Shown: piece by piece, positions 1 through 8,572 of the stretch
Position numbering within the stretch: position 1 is the first letter of the stretch
How the letters are laid out: the number at the start of each line of letters is the position of its first letter
Assembly: GCA_002480565.1 (NCBI GenBank)
Contig: DLCK01000030.1
Coordinates: 2,328 to 66,327, forward strand
Reading direction: 5' to 3'
Origin: Phycisphaerales bacterium UBA7800
GTDB taxonomy: Bacteria > Planctomycetota > Phycisphaerae > Phycisphaerales > Phycisphaeraceae
Length of the DNA stretch: 64,000 nucleotides
Notes under the pieces: generated by a model
Databases searched by the model: none
What the model saw: the letters and a program-made list of their open reading frames with translations, nothing else
Told to the model about the DNA's origin: nothing
Made by a program: the position numbers and the translations under genes

Positions 1-1491
1 GGTGGTGCAGCCATAGCCGACGAGGTTAAAGCCAAGTGCGTTAAGGTCATCCCAGAGCTTGGCTTTTTCGTAGTACTCGGTGACGACCTTGGAGCCGGGC
101 GCCATGGAGGTTTTGACCCAGGGCTTGCGGGTGAGTCCAAGGGCGTTGGCTTTTTGAGCAACCAGACCGGCTGCGAGCATCACTTCCGGGTTGGAAGTAT
201 TGGTGCAGGAGGTGATGGCAGCGATGGCGACATAGCCGTCCTTGAAGTTGAAAGTCTTGCCATCGTATTCCACAGCAACACCTTCATCACCGACGGTGGA
301 CTGCTTCATGGCTTTGAGCGTTTCGAGCCATTTGGGTTGCATGTCGGTGAGGTCGATGCGGTCCTGGGGTCGCTTGGGACCCGAGAGTGCGGGGACGACG
401 GTGGACATGTCCAACTCAAGTTCGTCGGTGTAGACCGCTTGGTTGTCATCGGTTCGCCACAGGCCGTTGGCTTTGCAGTATTGTTCGACGGTGGCGATGA
501 GTTTTTCATCACGGCCGGTGAGTTGCAGGTATTTGAGGGTCTGTTCGTCGATGGGGAAGAAGCCCATGGTCGCGCCATATTCGGGAGCCATGTTGGCGAT
601 GGTCGCGCGGTTGGCAAGGCTCATGTTGGCTAAGCCCGGTCCGTGGAATTCGCAGAACTTGCCGACCACACCGTGAGCGCGAAGCATTTCGGTAATGCGA
701 AGGACCAAGTCGGTGGCGGTGACACCTTCGGTGAGTTTGCCGGTGAGTTTGATGCCAACGACTTGAGGGATGAGCATGAAGATGGGTTGGCCGAGCATGA
801 TGGCTTCAGCTTCGATGCCGCCCACGCCCCAACCGACGACGCCCAGGCCGTTGATCATGGTGGTGTGACTGTCGGTGCCGACCAGTGAGTCGGGATAGAG
901 TTCGGTGCCGTTATCCCAGACGCCCTTGGCCAGATTTTCGAGGTTGACCTGATGGACGATGCCGGTTGCCGGGGGGACCACGGAGAAGTTGTTAAATGCC
1001 TGCTTGCCCCATTTGAGGAATTCGTAGCGTTCATTGTTACGTTCGAATTCCTTTTCGGAGTTGATGGTCAGTGCAATATCACTGGCAAAGGCGTCGACCT
1101 GCACGGAGTGGTCGATGACCAGGTCGCAGGGGACCAGGGGATTGACCTTGGATGCGTCGGCCTCGTTACCCGTCATGCGGACAATACCAGCACGCATGGC
1201 AGCAAGATCGACCACCGCAGGCACGCCGGTGAAGTCCTGGAGGACCACGCGACCGGGCATGAAGGGGATTTCGACCTCGCCGACGTTCTTGGCATCGTAG
1301 TTGGCCAGGGCTTTGACGTGTTCGGACGTGTAGACGTATTCGTCGACATTGCGGAGCACCGCTTCGAGGAGCACCTTGATGGAGTAAGGCAGCTTGTTGA
1401 CCTGCTCGCCGAGGGTGCTGAGGTTGTAAATGGTCTTCTCACCCAGAGGGGTTTGAATTGTCTGTTTTGCGGTTTCGCGGGGGTTTGCCAT
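1..1491 (-). CDS. acnA: Aconitate hydratase A, N-terminal 497 residues (gene runs off the window)
   Basis: Citrate/isocitrate isomerase of the TCA cycle, a cytoplasmic 4Fe-4S enzyme. The reading frame is open from the ATG at 1491 to base 1, giving 497 of the usual ~890-900 residues. Visible family signatures are the SLVGTDSHTTMINGLGVVGWG block, SCTNTSNP with the first cluster cysteine, and GYGCTT at the cut edge with the second cluster cysteine. An AGAGG ribosome site lies about 9 bases before the ATG. The long plus-strand ORFs over this stretch are its antisense shadows. Identification as the AcnA/IRP-type rather than AcnB is firm from motif order. Confidence 0.95.
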   Translation of the reverse strand, partial: MANPRETAKQTIQTPLGEKTIYNLSTLGEQVNKLPYSIKVLLEAVLRNVDEYVYTSEHVKALANYDAKNVGEVEIPFMPGRVVLQDFTGVPAVVDLAAMRAGIVRMTGNEADASKVNPLVPCDLVIDHSVQVDAFASDIALTINSEKEFERNNERYEFLKWGKQAFNNFSVVPPATGIVHQVNLENLAKGVWDNGTELYPDSLVGTDSHTTMINGLGVVGWGVGGIEAEAIMLGQPIFMLIPQVVGIKLTGKLTEGVTATDLVLRITEMLRAHGVVGKFCEFHGPGLANMSLANRATIANMAPEYGATMGFFPIDEQTLKYLQLTGRDEKLIATVEQYCKANGLWRTDDNQAVYTDELELDMSTVVPALSGPKRPQDRIDLTDMQPKWLETLKAMKQSTVGDEGVAVEYDGKTFNFKDGYVAIAAITSCTNTSNPEVMLAAGLVAQKANALGLTRKPWVKTSMAPGSKVVTEYYEKAKLWDDLNALGFNLVGYGCTT

Positions 1492-1985
1492 ATGGAGCCT
1501 CTTGATTTTGGAGTCTTTGAGTCTGGTTATCTAAACCGTGCAAGACGCAAATCGTAGCATGAATCGGGCAGAATTTCGACTCGCACATTGTCGCAGTAAG
1601 GTCGGCAAACACCTGATATCAAGACATTTTTAGCCATAGATCAACTGGCAAATGCGGTCCATCACAAGCCCAAAGCCAAGCAAAGAGCAGGATCGATGAC
1701 AGATGGTGCCGTCGGTATCCCAGGCTTTGCTGCGCTTAGCCTTGGGCTTGGTGATGTGAATGTGACTGTCAAAATATTTGTCTGCATAACTTGAGCCGAT
1801 TTGCGACATTCTGTCAGAAATAACTCGCATGCAAATTGCCCAATCGTTACAACCCGCCACAACGTCCGAATTGTTGAATTGGTTATTCGCAAATGATTGG
1901 CCAGCCCCCATAGAGGAGTTAAGTTTCATGTATGAAGTTTTGCTTAGGTCCAGAAGCACGGCATCTGACATGGAAGGTCTTGGAA
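1492..1985. other. Intergenic region with an imperfect inverted repeat
   Basis: No convincing gene is seen between acnA and the small ORF at 1986. An imperfect inverted repeat of about 25 bases pairs 1662-1685 with 1724-1754 (ATCAC, AAGCCCAA and AAAG blocks conserved in both arms). A 113-codon minus-strand ORF (1630-1971) has no recognisable motif, no ribosome site and biased composition, so it is not called. Confidence 0.4.
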
Positions 1986-2258
1986 ATGAACGATGGAATG
2001 ATCACAGAATCACACATGATTATGCTCCGCGAAGAGCTCGCTGACCTGCGGGAACACATGAAAGATGGTGGTACCGACGAAGGTCGCATTGGCACCCTGT
2101 TAGCCATGACGGAGAAAATGGCTGAACACGCTGCTGAGGGTCCGTTTGAAAAACAACTCACCCTCATTCAGGGATTGCTTCGCGCAGTCGCTGAGAATAC
2201 GCATTACCAAATCGTCATCCGCAAGTATGCTGCTGCGTTTGATCGGTTGGGACGCTGA
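1986..2258 (+). CDS. Small helical protein of unknown function (90 aa)
   Basis: Not recognised. The product is about 90 residues, rich in Glu, Met and Leu, and predicted by eye to be almost entirely helical (LREELADLREHMKDGG, then LLAMTEKMAEHAAEG and LIQGLLRAVAENT). It has no signal peptide or membrane segment. The ATG at 1986 is chosen over 1932 because GGAAGG/TTGGA lies just before it and the extra 18 residues look non-natural. It is convergent with lon, and the two are separated by a folded intergenic region. Confidence 0.5.
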   Translation: MNDGMITESHMIMLREELADLREHMKDGGTDEGRIGTLLAMTEKMAEHAAEGPFEKQLTLIQGLLRAVAENTHYQIVIRKYAAAFDRLGR

Positions 2259-2285
2259 ATCACATCACATCAATAGCACAACATT

Positions 2286-2374
2286 CAAGACTTCGTCTTG
2301 TCAGCAGGACGCAGTGCTGCAGCTATTAACTGTAACGATCAACATCGTCATCAATAGCTGTGACACTGCGTGTC
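2286..2374. repeat. Two intergenic hairpins between convergent genes
   Basis: CAAGAC-TTC-GTCTTG is a perfect stem at 2286-2300. A larger imperfect stem follows: GACGCAGTG (2308-2316) and GCTATT (2322-2327) pair with AATAGC (2353-2358) and CACTGCGTGTC (2364-2374), with ACGAT/ATCGT nested in the loop. No run of T follows on either strand, so it is not a classical intrinsic terminator, but its place between the two 3' ends suggests an end-of-transcript structure. Confidence 0.5.
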
Positions 2375-2411
2375 GCTGATGTCTCGAAGAGACAAATTCA
2401 AAACCAACGCA

Positions 2412-4883
2412 TCACTTTTTCTTCGCATCAATCGCGCGGCTCAGTGCTGTTTCGCCGAATGCGACTTTCAGCAATTCGTCCACATTCTCCACGAACACGA
2501 ACTTGCACTTCTTTTGAACCTGCGGGTCGACCTCTTCGAGATCGCGTTCGTTGTGCTTGGGCATGATGATGGTTTTGACACCCACGCGCGATGCTGCCAG
2601 CGATTTCTCTTTGACGCCGCCAATTGGTAACACCAATCCACGCAGGGTGATTTCACCAGTCATGGCGATATGCGGCTTCACTGGCAGGTTCAACAGCAAC
2701 GATACCAATGACGTGAACATCGACACGCCAGCAGACGGGCCGTCCTTGGGTACCGCACCTGCGGGGACATGGATATGCAAATCCAATTCATCGAGTTTCT
2801 TGATATCAATACCAAGCTCCTCGGTGCGACTCTTAAGCAGACTCAATGCTGCGGACGCTGATTCTTTCATCACATCACCCAGTTGACCGGTAATGGTGAT
2901 CTTGCCGGTGCCCGGATAGCTGGTGGTTTCAATGAAGAGGATTTCACCACCGACTGCGGTATAGGCAAGCCCGACAACCACGCCGGGAACCTTGGTGCGA
3001 TCATCCATTTCACGGAAGTGCTTTTCAGGCCCCAAATGCTCTCGGACAGCTTTGTCATCAACACTGATCACTTTGGAAGAGCGACGCTTGGCCTTGGCAA
3101 CCGTGGCTGCAATACTCCGGCAAACCGAACCAATCTGTCGTTCCAGATCACGCACGCCAGCTTCACGGGTATAGTCCTCAATGGTCTTGCGCAGTGCAGT
3201 GACGTTCCATTTGCACTGAGCTTTTTTCAAACCATTTTCCTCAAGCTGACGTGGGACAAGATAACGCTTGGCGATCTGCAATTTATCGTTGTCGGTATAG
3301 CCAGGGATGTCGATGAGTTCCATACGATCACGTAATGCGGGAGGGATATTCTCCAGATAGTTTGCGGTGCAGATGAAAATGACTTGGGACAAATCAAACG
3401 GCAAATCCAGATAGCGATCGACAAAAGCATTGTTCTGTCGCGGGTCCAACACTTCGAGCAATGCCGATGCAGGATCACCACGAAAGTCCGCGCCGAGCTT
3501 GTCGATTTCATCGAGCATGACCACCGGATTATTGGTGCCTGCTCGTTTGAGTTCCTGAATGATCCGCCCTGGCATCGCGCCGATATACGTCCGACGATGG
3601 CCTCGAATTTCCGCTTCATCACGGATACCGCCAAAACTCATGCGGACAAATTCACGCCCCAACGCATCGGCAATGGAGTGTCCAAGCGATGTCTTACCCA
3701 CGCCCGGAGGTCCGACCAGACAGAGAATCGGGCCTCGTCCTGTGGGGTTGAGCTTGCGGACTGCAAGGTACTCGATGAGTCGGCGTTTGACCTTATCCAA
3801 GCCATAGTGATCGCGGTCGAGCACTTTCTGCGCGCGATCCAGATCATGGTTGTCTTTGCTGGACTTATTCCATGGCAAATCCGCAACCAATTCCAAGTAT
3901 GAGAGGATCATCGAATACTCAGGCGATGCAGGCGGGATCGACTCCAACCGATCCAATTCGCGAACGGCATCGGCCATGGCTTTTTCAGGCGGACTGGCTT
4001 CCTCAATGCGCGTCCGCAACTCCGCTAGCGTGGAGTCGCCGAACATATCGCCGCCTTCTCCGAGTTCATTCTGGATGGCTTTGAGCTGTTCACGCAGAAA
4101 GATTTTGCGCTGCGTTTCACCAATGCTCGAATGGACATCTTCCTGAATCTTCTGTTGAAGTTTGAGGATTTCCAATTGAGCAGAGACATACTGGTGAACG
4201 ATTCGGATGCGCTTGGCAATGTCGTGCTCTTCGAGCAGGTCTTGCTTCTGCTGGACATCCAGATTCAGATTCGCCCCCAGGAAGTCCGCGAGATTGCTTG
4301 GCTGATCAATATTCAACAGGACGTTAACCGCCTGATCCGGCGCATTGGGTGCAAGCTCGATGAGTTGGCGGGCCTGTTCGCGGAGTTGTTCGACACCTGC
4401 GAAAAATTTCTTACCCGTACCTGGCAGTTCTTCAATGGGTTCATGTCGAATGACAAAGTACGGGTCGGTCTGCACGTATTTTTTGATCTTGATTCGCCCA
4501 AGACCATGCACAAGTAAGGAGATGGTGTCATCGGGTTCGCGCATGAGTTTGACGACGATCGCTGCCGTGCCGATGGTGTACAGATCGTCAGAGGTCGGGT
4601 CTTCCTGTTCCTCTTCATGCTGGGTGACCAGTGCGATGATCTTGGACTTTGGCAGGCATTCCTCAAGCATCTTTCGACTCTTGGGCCGGCCAATACCAAG
4701 GGGCATGACCGTGCCGGGGAACATGACCACACCACGGATGGGGAGGACCGGCAGCTTGGCGGGAAGTTTGAAGTTGCCCTGCTCATCCATGGTCTCAGGA
4801 TCCAATGGCACGTCGATGACTTCCGAGTGCATGTTGCCTTCTTCATCCATAAAATTCACGATTGGTGTTTTGTCTTGATTCAC
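2412..4883 (-). CDS. lon: ATP-dependent Lon protease
   Basis: Cytoplasmic AAA+ protease that degrades misfolded and regulatory proteins. The 823 residues cover the full family: N-terminal LON substrate-binding domain (~40-235), coiled linker (~240-350), AAA+ module with Walker A GPPGVGKT at 391-398 and Walker B VVMLDEIDK near 455, and protease domain with catalytic Ser717 in PKDGPSAG and Lys760 in GGVKEK, 43 residues apart as in E. coli Lon. The start is a GTG at 4883 preceded by GGGGGCGG; the first ATG is 11 codons in. It lies 62 bases after the hsp20 gene on the same strand, which suggests a shared protein-quality-control transcript. Confidence 0.97.
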   Translation of the reverse strand: MNQDKTPIVNFMDEEGNMHSEVIDVPLDPETMDEQGNFKLPAKLPVLPIRGVVMFPGTVMPLGIGRPKSRKMLEECLPKSKIIALVTQHEEEQEDPTSDDLYTIGTAAIVVKLMREPDDTISLLVHGLGRIKIKKYVQTDPYFVIRHEPIEELPGTGKKFFAGVEQLREQARQLIELAPNAPDQAVNVLLNIDQPSNLADFLGANLNLDVQQKQDLLEEHDIAKRIRIVHQYVSAQLEILKLQQKIQEDVHSSIGETQRKIFLREQLKAIQNELGEGGDMFGDSTLAELRTRIEEASPPEKAMADAVRELDRLESIPPASPEYSMILSYLELVADLPWNKSSKDNHDLDRAQKVLDRDHYGLDKVKRRLIEYLAVRKLNPTGRGPILCLVGPPGVGKTSLGHSIADALGREFVRMSFGGIRDEAEIRGHRRTYIGAMPGRIIQELKRAGTNNPVVMLDEIDKLGADFRGDPASALLEVLDPRQNNAFVDRYLDLPFDLSQVIFICTANYLENIPPALRDRMELIDIPGYTDNDKLQIAKRYLVPRQLEENGLKKAQCKWNVTALRKTIEDYTREAGVRDLERQIGSVCRSIAATVAKAKRRSSKVISVDDKAVREHLGPEKHFREMDDRTKVPGVVVGLAYTAVGGEILFIETTSYPGTGKITITGQLGDVMKESASAALSLLKSRTEELGIDIKKLDELDLHIHVPAGAVPKDGPSAGVSMFTSLVSLLLNLPVKPHIAMTGEITLRGLVLPIGGVKEKSLAASRVGVKTIIMPKHNERDLEEVDPQVQKKCKFVFVENVDELLKVAFGETALSRAIDAKKK

Positions 4884-4945
4884 GTTGTGTTCCGCCCCCG
4901 GAAAAGGTTATTTCAATTAAGTGTCAATAATGCTTATGGGTTTGA

Positions 4946-5395
4946 TCATCCATGTGACCGCAAAGGTAAGGTCACCCATAAATAGCCATCCGCATAGCGT
5001 GTCATGACCCGATACATTTCAATCGGCTCGGGTATCGGGACCTGCTTGCAAAACGGCCCATGTTCAATTTCCATACTCACCAGTTTGCAGGTCTCCTCGT
5101 CCGTACGTCTTGGATCCGGTGCCAGGCGGACCCCCCGAACGACTAGAGACCCACTTTGAACTTGCAAGTCGATTTTGTTCACATCCATCCCGGAGATATC
5201 GATGCAGACTTCGATTCGGCGAGCCATTTGGTAGACGTTGATGGTGGGTTCCCAACTGTCATTGGGTGAAAAATCCCCACCGCGCCATTGCCATCGACCA
5301 CCGGGTCCACTGCTGCATCCGCCCTTGCCCATCGGGTCATCAGGACTGTTGAGTTCCATTGGCGAGGTTGGGTTGGTATCGGTTTTAACGTTCAT
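4946..5395 (-). CDS. Small heat shock protein, Hsp20/alpha-crystallin family
   Basis: ATP-independent holdase chaperone. The 149-residue product has a low-complexity Gly/Pro N-terminus (1-45), then an alpha-crystallin beta sandwich from about residue 50 (PTINVYQMARRIEVCIDISG, LVVRGVRLAPDP, and a C-terminal GYLWVTLP strand matching the usual G-x-L-x-[IV]-x-[LIV] element). The ribosome site AGGAGG is 7 bases before the ATG. It is located just upstream of lon on the same strand. The alpha-crystallin domain is a little divergent, but the fold assignment is secure. Confidence 0.85.
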   Translation of the reverse strand: MNVKTDTNPTSPMELNSPDDPMGKGGCSSGPGGRWQWRGGDFSPNDSWEPTINVYQMARRIEVCIDISGMDVNKIDLQVQSGSLVVRGVRLAPDPRRTDEETCKLVSMEIEHGPFCKQVPIPEPIEMYRVMTRYADGYLWVTLPLRSHG

Positions 5396-5627
5396 ACGAA
5401 TCCTCCTGTCCCCTCAAACAAGCCAGTTGCTAAACAAATCACCCGTCGGGAGTTGGTGATCATCTCTATCTGTTATAACCCATCGAACCGGTCGCCCCAA
5501 GTCGATGATGGTTGGAATATCATCATGATCTGGGTGGTTGGATACGTCAACATACGTTAAAGTGTTCCTCTTGGGGATTTTCCACCTGCTGCCAGACAGA
5601 CAGGTACAAAGAAGCAAGGAAACCGAC

Positions 5628-6461
5628 ATGACCACCAAGACCAGCCCTGACACCCCGGAAATGCCTGATGTCCAAGGCTCTGCCGACAGCCGTAAAGTGG
5701 CTATCGACAAAGTCGGTGTCAAGGATATCACCTATCCGATCAGCCTTCATTGCCCATCGACGGGTAATGTCCAGAATACCGTTGCCAAAGTCAATATGTA
5801 TGTGAGTCTGCCCCATCACCAAAAGGGCACGCATATGAGCCGCTTCCTGGAAGTGCTCAACAAGCACAACGAGTGCATGCGATCCGACCAGGTGATGAAT
5901 GTCGCTCGTGACATCAAAGAACGACTTGAAGCAGAAGAAGCGCACCTGTCACTGACCTTCCCTTACTTCATTCATAAAAAAGCGCCGGTCACCAAGTCAC
6001 CGAGCCTGCTTGATATTGAAGTAACCTTTGAAGCCGTCGCCGGCGTGCAAAGCGACTTTATCATGGGCGTCAAAGTCCCCGCCAAGTCACTTTGCCCGTG
6101 CTCAAAGGAAATTTCCAAGTACGGTGCCCACAATCAGCGATGCCACATTGAAGCACGCGTCCGCTTTACGTCTGGCAAGAAAATGTGGATTGAAGAAGTC
6201 TTCGCCATCGTCGAAAAAGCAGCCAGCTCACCGGTCTTCGCTGTCCTCAAACGCCCTGACGAAAAATGGGTCACTGAAGAAGCCTACGAAAACCCCAAGT
6301 TCGTCGAAGACATCGTTCGCGATCTGGCCGTGATGCTTGATGCTGAAAACCGCATCAAGTGGTATCAGATCACCAGCGAAAACTTCGAGTCGATCCACAA
6401 CCACAACGCCTATGCCTTTATCGAGAAGGATAAAGAAGCGTCGGAATTCGGCGTGTGTTGA
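5628..6461 (+). CDS. folE2: GTP cyclohydrolase FolE2 (type IB)
   Basis: Converts GTP to 7,8-dihydroneopterin triphosphate, the entry to folate and queuosine-type pathways. With the ATG at 5628 (AAGGAA ribosome site) the product is 277 residues. Family hallmarks are SLCPCSKEIS with the metal-binding Cys156, YGAHNQRC with His168, and NPKFVEDIVRD with a conserved Glu. FolE2 enzymes accept several metals and in many bacteria serve as a zinc-independent substitute for FolE. An earlier in-frame start at 5538 has no ribosome site. A strong terminator follows the gene. Confidence 0.95.
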   Translation: MTTKTSPDTPEMPDVQGSADSRKVAIDKVGVKDITYPISLHCPSTGNVQNTVAKVNMYVSLPHHQKGTHMSRFLEVLNKHNECMRSDQVMNVARDIKERLEAEEAHLSLTFPYFIHKKAPVTKSPSLLDIEVTFEAVAGVQSDFIMGVKVPAKSLCPCSKEISKYGAHNQRCHIEARVRFTSGKKMWIEEVFAIVEKAASSPVFAVLKRPDEKWVTEEAYENPKFVEDIVRDLAVMLDAENRIKWYQITSENFESIHNHNAYAFIEKDKEASEFGVC

Positions 6462-6479
6462 TGCTCATCCAAGGCTGAA

Positions 6480-6563
6480 CCACAGAGTCACAGAGACACA
6501 GAGGAAGACATTCATTGAATGTTTTCCTCTTTTTTTGGACTCTGTGTCTCTGTGACTCTGTGG
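6480..6563. repeat. Perfect 24-bp inverted repeat (CAGAG-word family), 3' of folE2
   Basis: Arms 6480-6503 and 6540-6563 are exact reverse complements, built from CACAGAG / CAGAGAC words. The left arm can alternatively take part in the nested terminator hairpin. Degenerate or half copies of the same word family occur at 18840-18930, 37999-38032 and 63504-63530, each just after a gene. Confidence 0.9.
6500..6536 (+). terminator. Intrinsic terminator of folE2
   Basis: Stem AGAGGAA-g-ACATTC, loop ATT, GAATGT-t-TTCCTCT, with a single G.U wobble, followed at once by a run of T (6530-6536). The hairpin uses the inner end of the surrounding 24-bp inverted repeat, so terminator and repeat compete for the same bases. 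Confidence 0.85.
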
Positions 6564-6615
6564 CCAACTCCATAAGTAAAGGCAAAACATCCGGGGGTTT
6601 GGTAAACTTTCGGGC

Positions 6616-8514
6616 ATGAATACCGGGCAACCCTCCCGCCGTCTGACTCCGCTTTGGCGGCAACTTAATTTCTCGCTCATGTGGACCTCCACCGCTGCCA
6701 GCGGCTTTGGCGATCGCATGATTATGCTCGCAAGCCTCACGCTTATTGGCGGGTTGGCTGCCAATGCCGATGCGACTTCACTTAATGCTGCAACGCAGTT
6801 CTGGTTCTTTCTGCCATACCTGTTTTTCTCGATCGTCGGCGGGTGGCTCTCTGACCGACTGCCTCGCAAATGGGTTCTGCTAGGCTGCGATGAGTCGCGT
6901 GGTTTAATCCTGCTGTATTGTTCATGGCTCTTAGCTTCTGCAACTGGCGTTGCGCATCTGCCTGATGACCAACACTGGAAAATTTACGCTTCGCTCTTTG
7001 CCATCGGAAGCTTTGCAGCCATCTTCAATCCCGCTCGTAATGCCATCATCCCGCAAATCATCCCAAGGGCGCAACTCCAGGCAGGCAACGCAGTCATTCT
7101 CGTCATCGCCATCGTCGCTGCTCAAGTCGGACTGCTCGTGGGCGGGAAAATCATTGACCCGCAATTCGCTTCGACCATCCGTACCGGTCTGATCATCGGC
7201 GCCCTGTTCTACCTGGTCTCCGGCTGGTTCTTTGCATTTCTCAAACCCGTCAAACACCAATCGCACAGCACCATCGAGGCGCCTCAATCCAAACCCAAAC
7301 ATTTTGGATACTCTCTCAAATACTGTATCCAACACAAACGCATCCTTGCGTTGATCGCCATGAACATGCTCGTCTGGGCAGTGGCTTCGGTCGTTGCCAG
7401 CAGTATCCTGGGCTTATCCAAATATCATTTTGACTTTCAAAGCACGCAGCTGATGAAGCATTTCACCACGGTCACCGCGACCCTGGGCGTGGGCATGCTC
7501 ATCGGCGCAGGCTTTATCGCATGGGTTCGTACCCGACGTGAAGCGGGGTTGATCCTTTTCACCGCGTTTATTTTCGTCGGCTTTTTCATGCTGACTTTCG
7601 CGCTCGTACCTGTGGTCTGGGTCATGTATGTCTCGGCATTTTGCATCGGCCTGTTTGGGAACATGATCATCATCAGTGTGATGACCCTGCTGCAAACCAG
7701 TACTGCCAACTTCATTCGCGGGCGCGTCATGGGGCTTAACTCCATGGCCAATACCTCCTGCAGCGTGGCAACGTACTTTGCGATCTGGCGATTGCCCAAT
7801 GCTGATGACAACATCCGCTATGTCGTTCTTCTGCTTGGACCGGTGTTGCTGATTCTGGGGATCACCTGTCTGATTCGATATGCAACCCATGGGCCGGCGG
7901 AACATGGGATTGCCAACGCGGGTTGGCGGATCGCGCGACTGTTTTGTTTTGTCTGGCATCGACTGGAAGTGTTTGGCCAGCACAACGTGCCACACACCGG
8001 CGCGGTGATCCTTGCAGCCAATCACACCACGGGCCTTGACCCCTTTGTCATGCAATCCCGTGTCACGCGGATGGTGCGTTGGTTGATGATGAAAAACTAC
8101 CAATACAAAGCACTCAACCCGTTATGGAAAGCCATCAATCCCATTGCCATCGGCGAGGATGAATCACGGCTGACGCAGGTTCGGACACTGGTGAAAATTC
8201 TCAAACATGGCGACATCGTCGGCTTGTTCCCCGAAGGTGCCCTGCAACGTGAAGTCCGCGAACTTCAGCCGTTTGAGTCGGGCATTACATGGATCGCCAA
8301 GAAGTCCGGCGCGGTGATTGTGCCTGTCTGGATTGAGGGCACGCCCCTTAAACACAAAATGATCTGGCATTTTCTCTGCCCCAGTCACACCACTGTCACC
8401 TTCGGCAAGCCCATGTCCATCGGCAAGGATGACGACGAAAAACAAGCCTTGAAAGAACTCCGGCAACGCATGCTGGCGTTAAGGTCTGACTCGGATCAAA
8501 ACAGTGCAGAATAA
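6616..8514 (+). CDS. MFS permease fused to a PlsC-type acyltransferase (LplT-Aas-like)
   Basis: Inner-membrane protein of 632 residues. Residues ~20-425 form a 12-helix major facilitator domain (GGWLSDRLPRKWVL is the conserved loop 2-3 motif). Residues ~440-630 form a glycerolipid acyltransferase with the HX4D motif at His470-Asp475 (NHTTGLD) and the FPEGA motif around Glu540. The related E. coli pair LplT/Aas flips and re-acylates lysophospholipids. No acyl-ACP synthetase domain, present in full Aas, is seen here. It starts 154 bases after folE2, beyond that gene's terminator. Confidence 0.88.
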   Translation: MNTGQPSRRLTPLWRQLNFSLMWTSTAASGFGDRMIMLASLTLIGGLAANADATSLNAATQFWFFLPYLFFSIVGGWLSDRLPRKWVLLGCDESRGLILLYCSWLLASATGVAHLPDDQHWKIYASLFAIGSFAAIFNPARNAIIPQIIPRAQLQAGNAVILVIAIVAAQVGLLVGGKIIDPQFASTIRTGLIIGALFYLVSGWFFAFLKPVKHQSHSTIEAPQSKPKHFGYSLKYCIQHKRILALIAMNMLVWAVASVVASSILGLSKYHFDFQSTQLMKHFTTVTATLGVGMLIGAGFIAWVRTRREAGLILFTAFIFVGFFMLTFALVPVVWVMYVSAFCIGLFGNMIIISVMTLLQTSTANFIRGRVMGLNSMANTSCSVATYFAIWRLPNADDNIRYVVLLLGPVLLILGITCLIRYATHGPAEHGIANAGWRIARLFCFVWHRLEVFGQHNVPHTGAVILAANHTTGLDPFVMQSRVTRMVRWLMMKNYQYKALNPLWKAINPIAIGEDESRLTQVRTLVKILKHGDIVGLFPEGALQREVRELQPFESGITWIAKKSGAVIVPVWIEGTPLKHKMIWHFLCPSHTTVTFGKPMSIGKDDDEKQALKELRQRMLALRSDSDQNSAE

Positions 8515-8572
8515 CCACGCAATATGATCACACATATGCGAAATGCGATTCAGGTGAGTATCATGCTTCACC

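Noticed and set aside
154..1557. Plus-strand ORFs of up to 201 codons over the first 1.5 kb
   Set aside because: They are antisense to the clear aconitase frame on the minus strand.
1630..1971. Minus-strand ORF of 113 codons upstream of acnA
   Set aside because: No domain, no ribosome site, and it overlaps an inverted repeat.
5396..5627. GTTATAAC near 5471 as a possible Zur site controlling folE2
   Set aside because: Only 8 bases of palindrome match; too weak for a call although Zur control of folE2 is known elsewhere.
7414..8103. Minus-strand ORF of 229 codons
   Set aside because: Antisense to the MFS-acyltransferase gene; His/Asp/Lys-rich composition typical of shadow frames.
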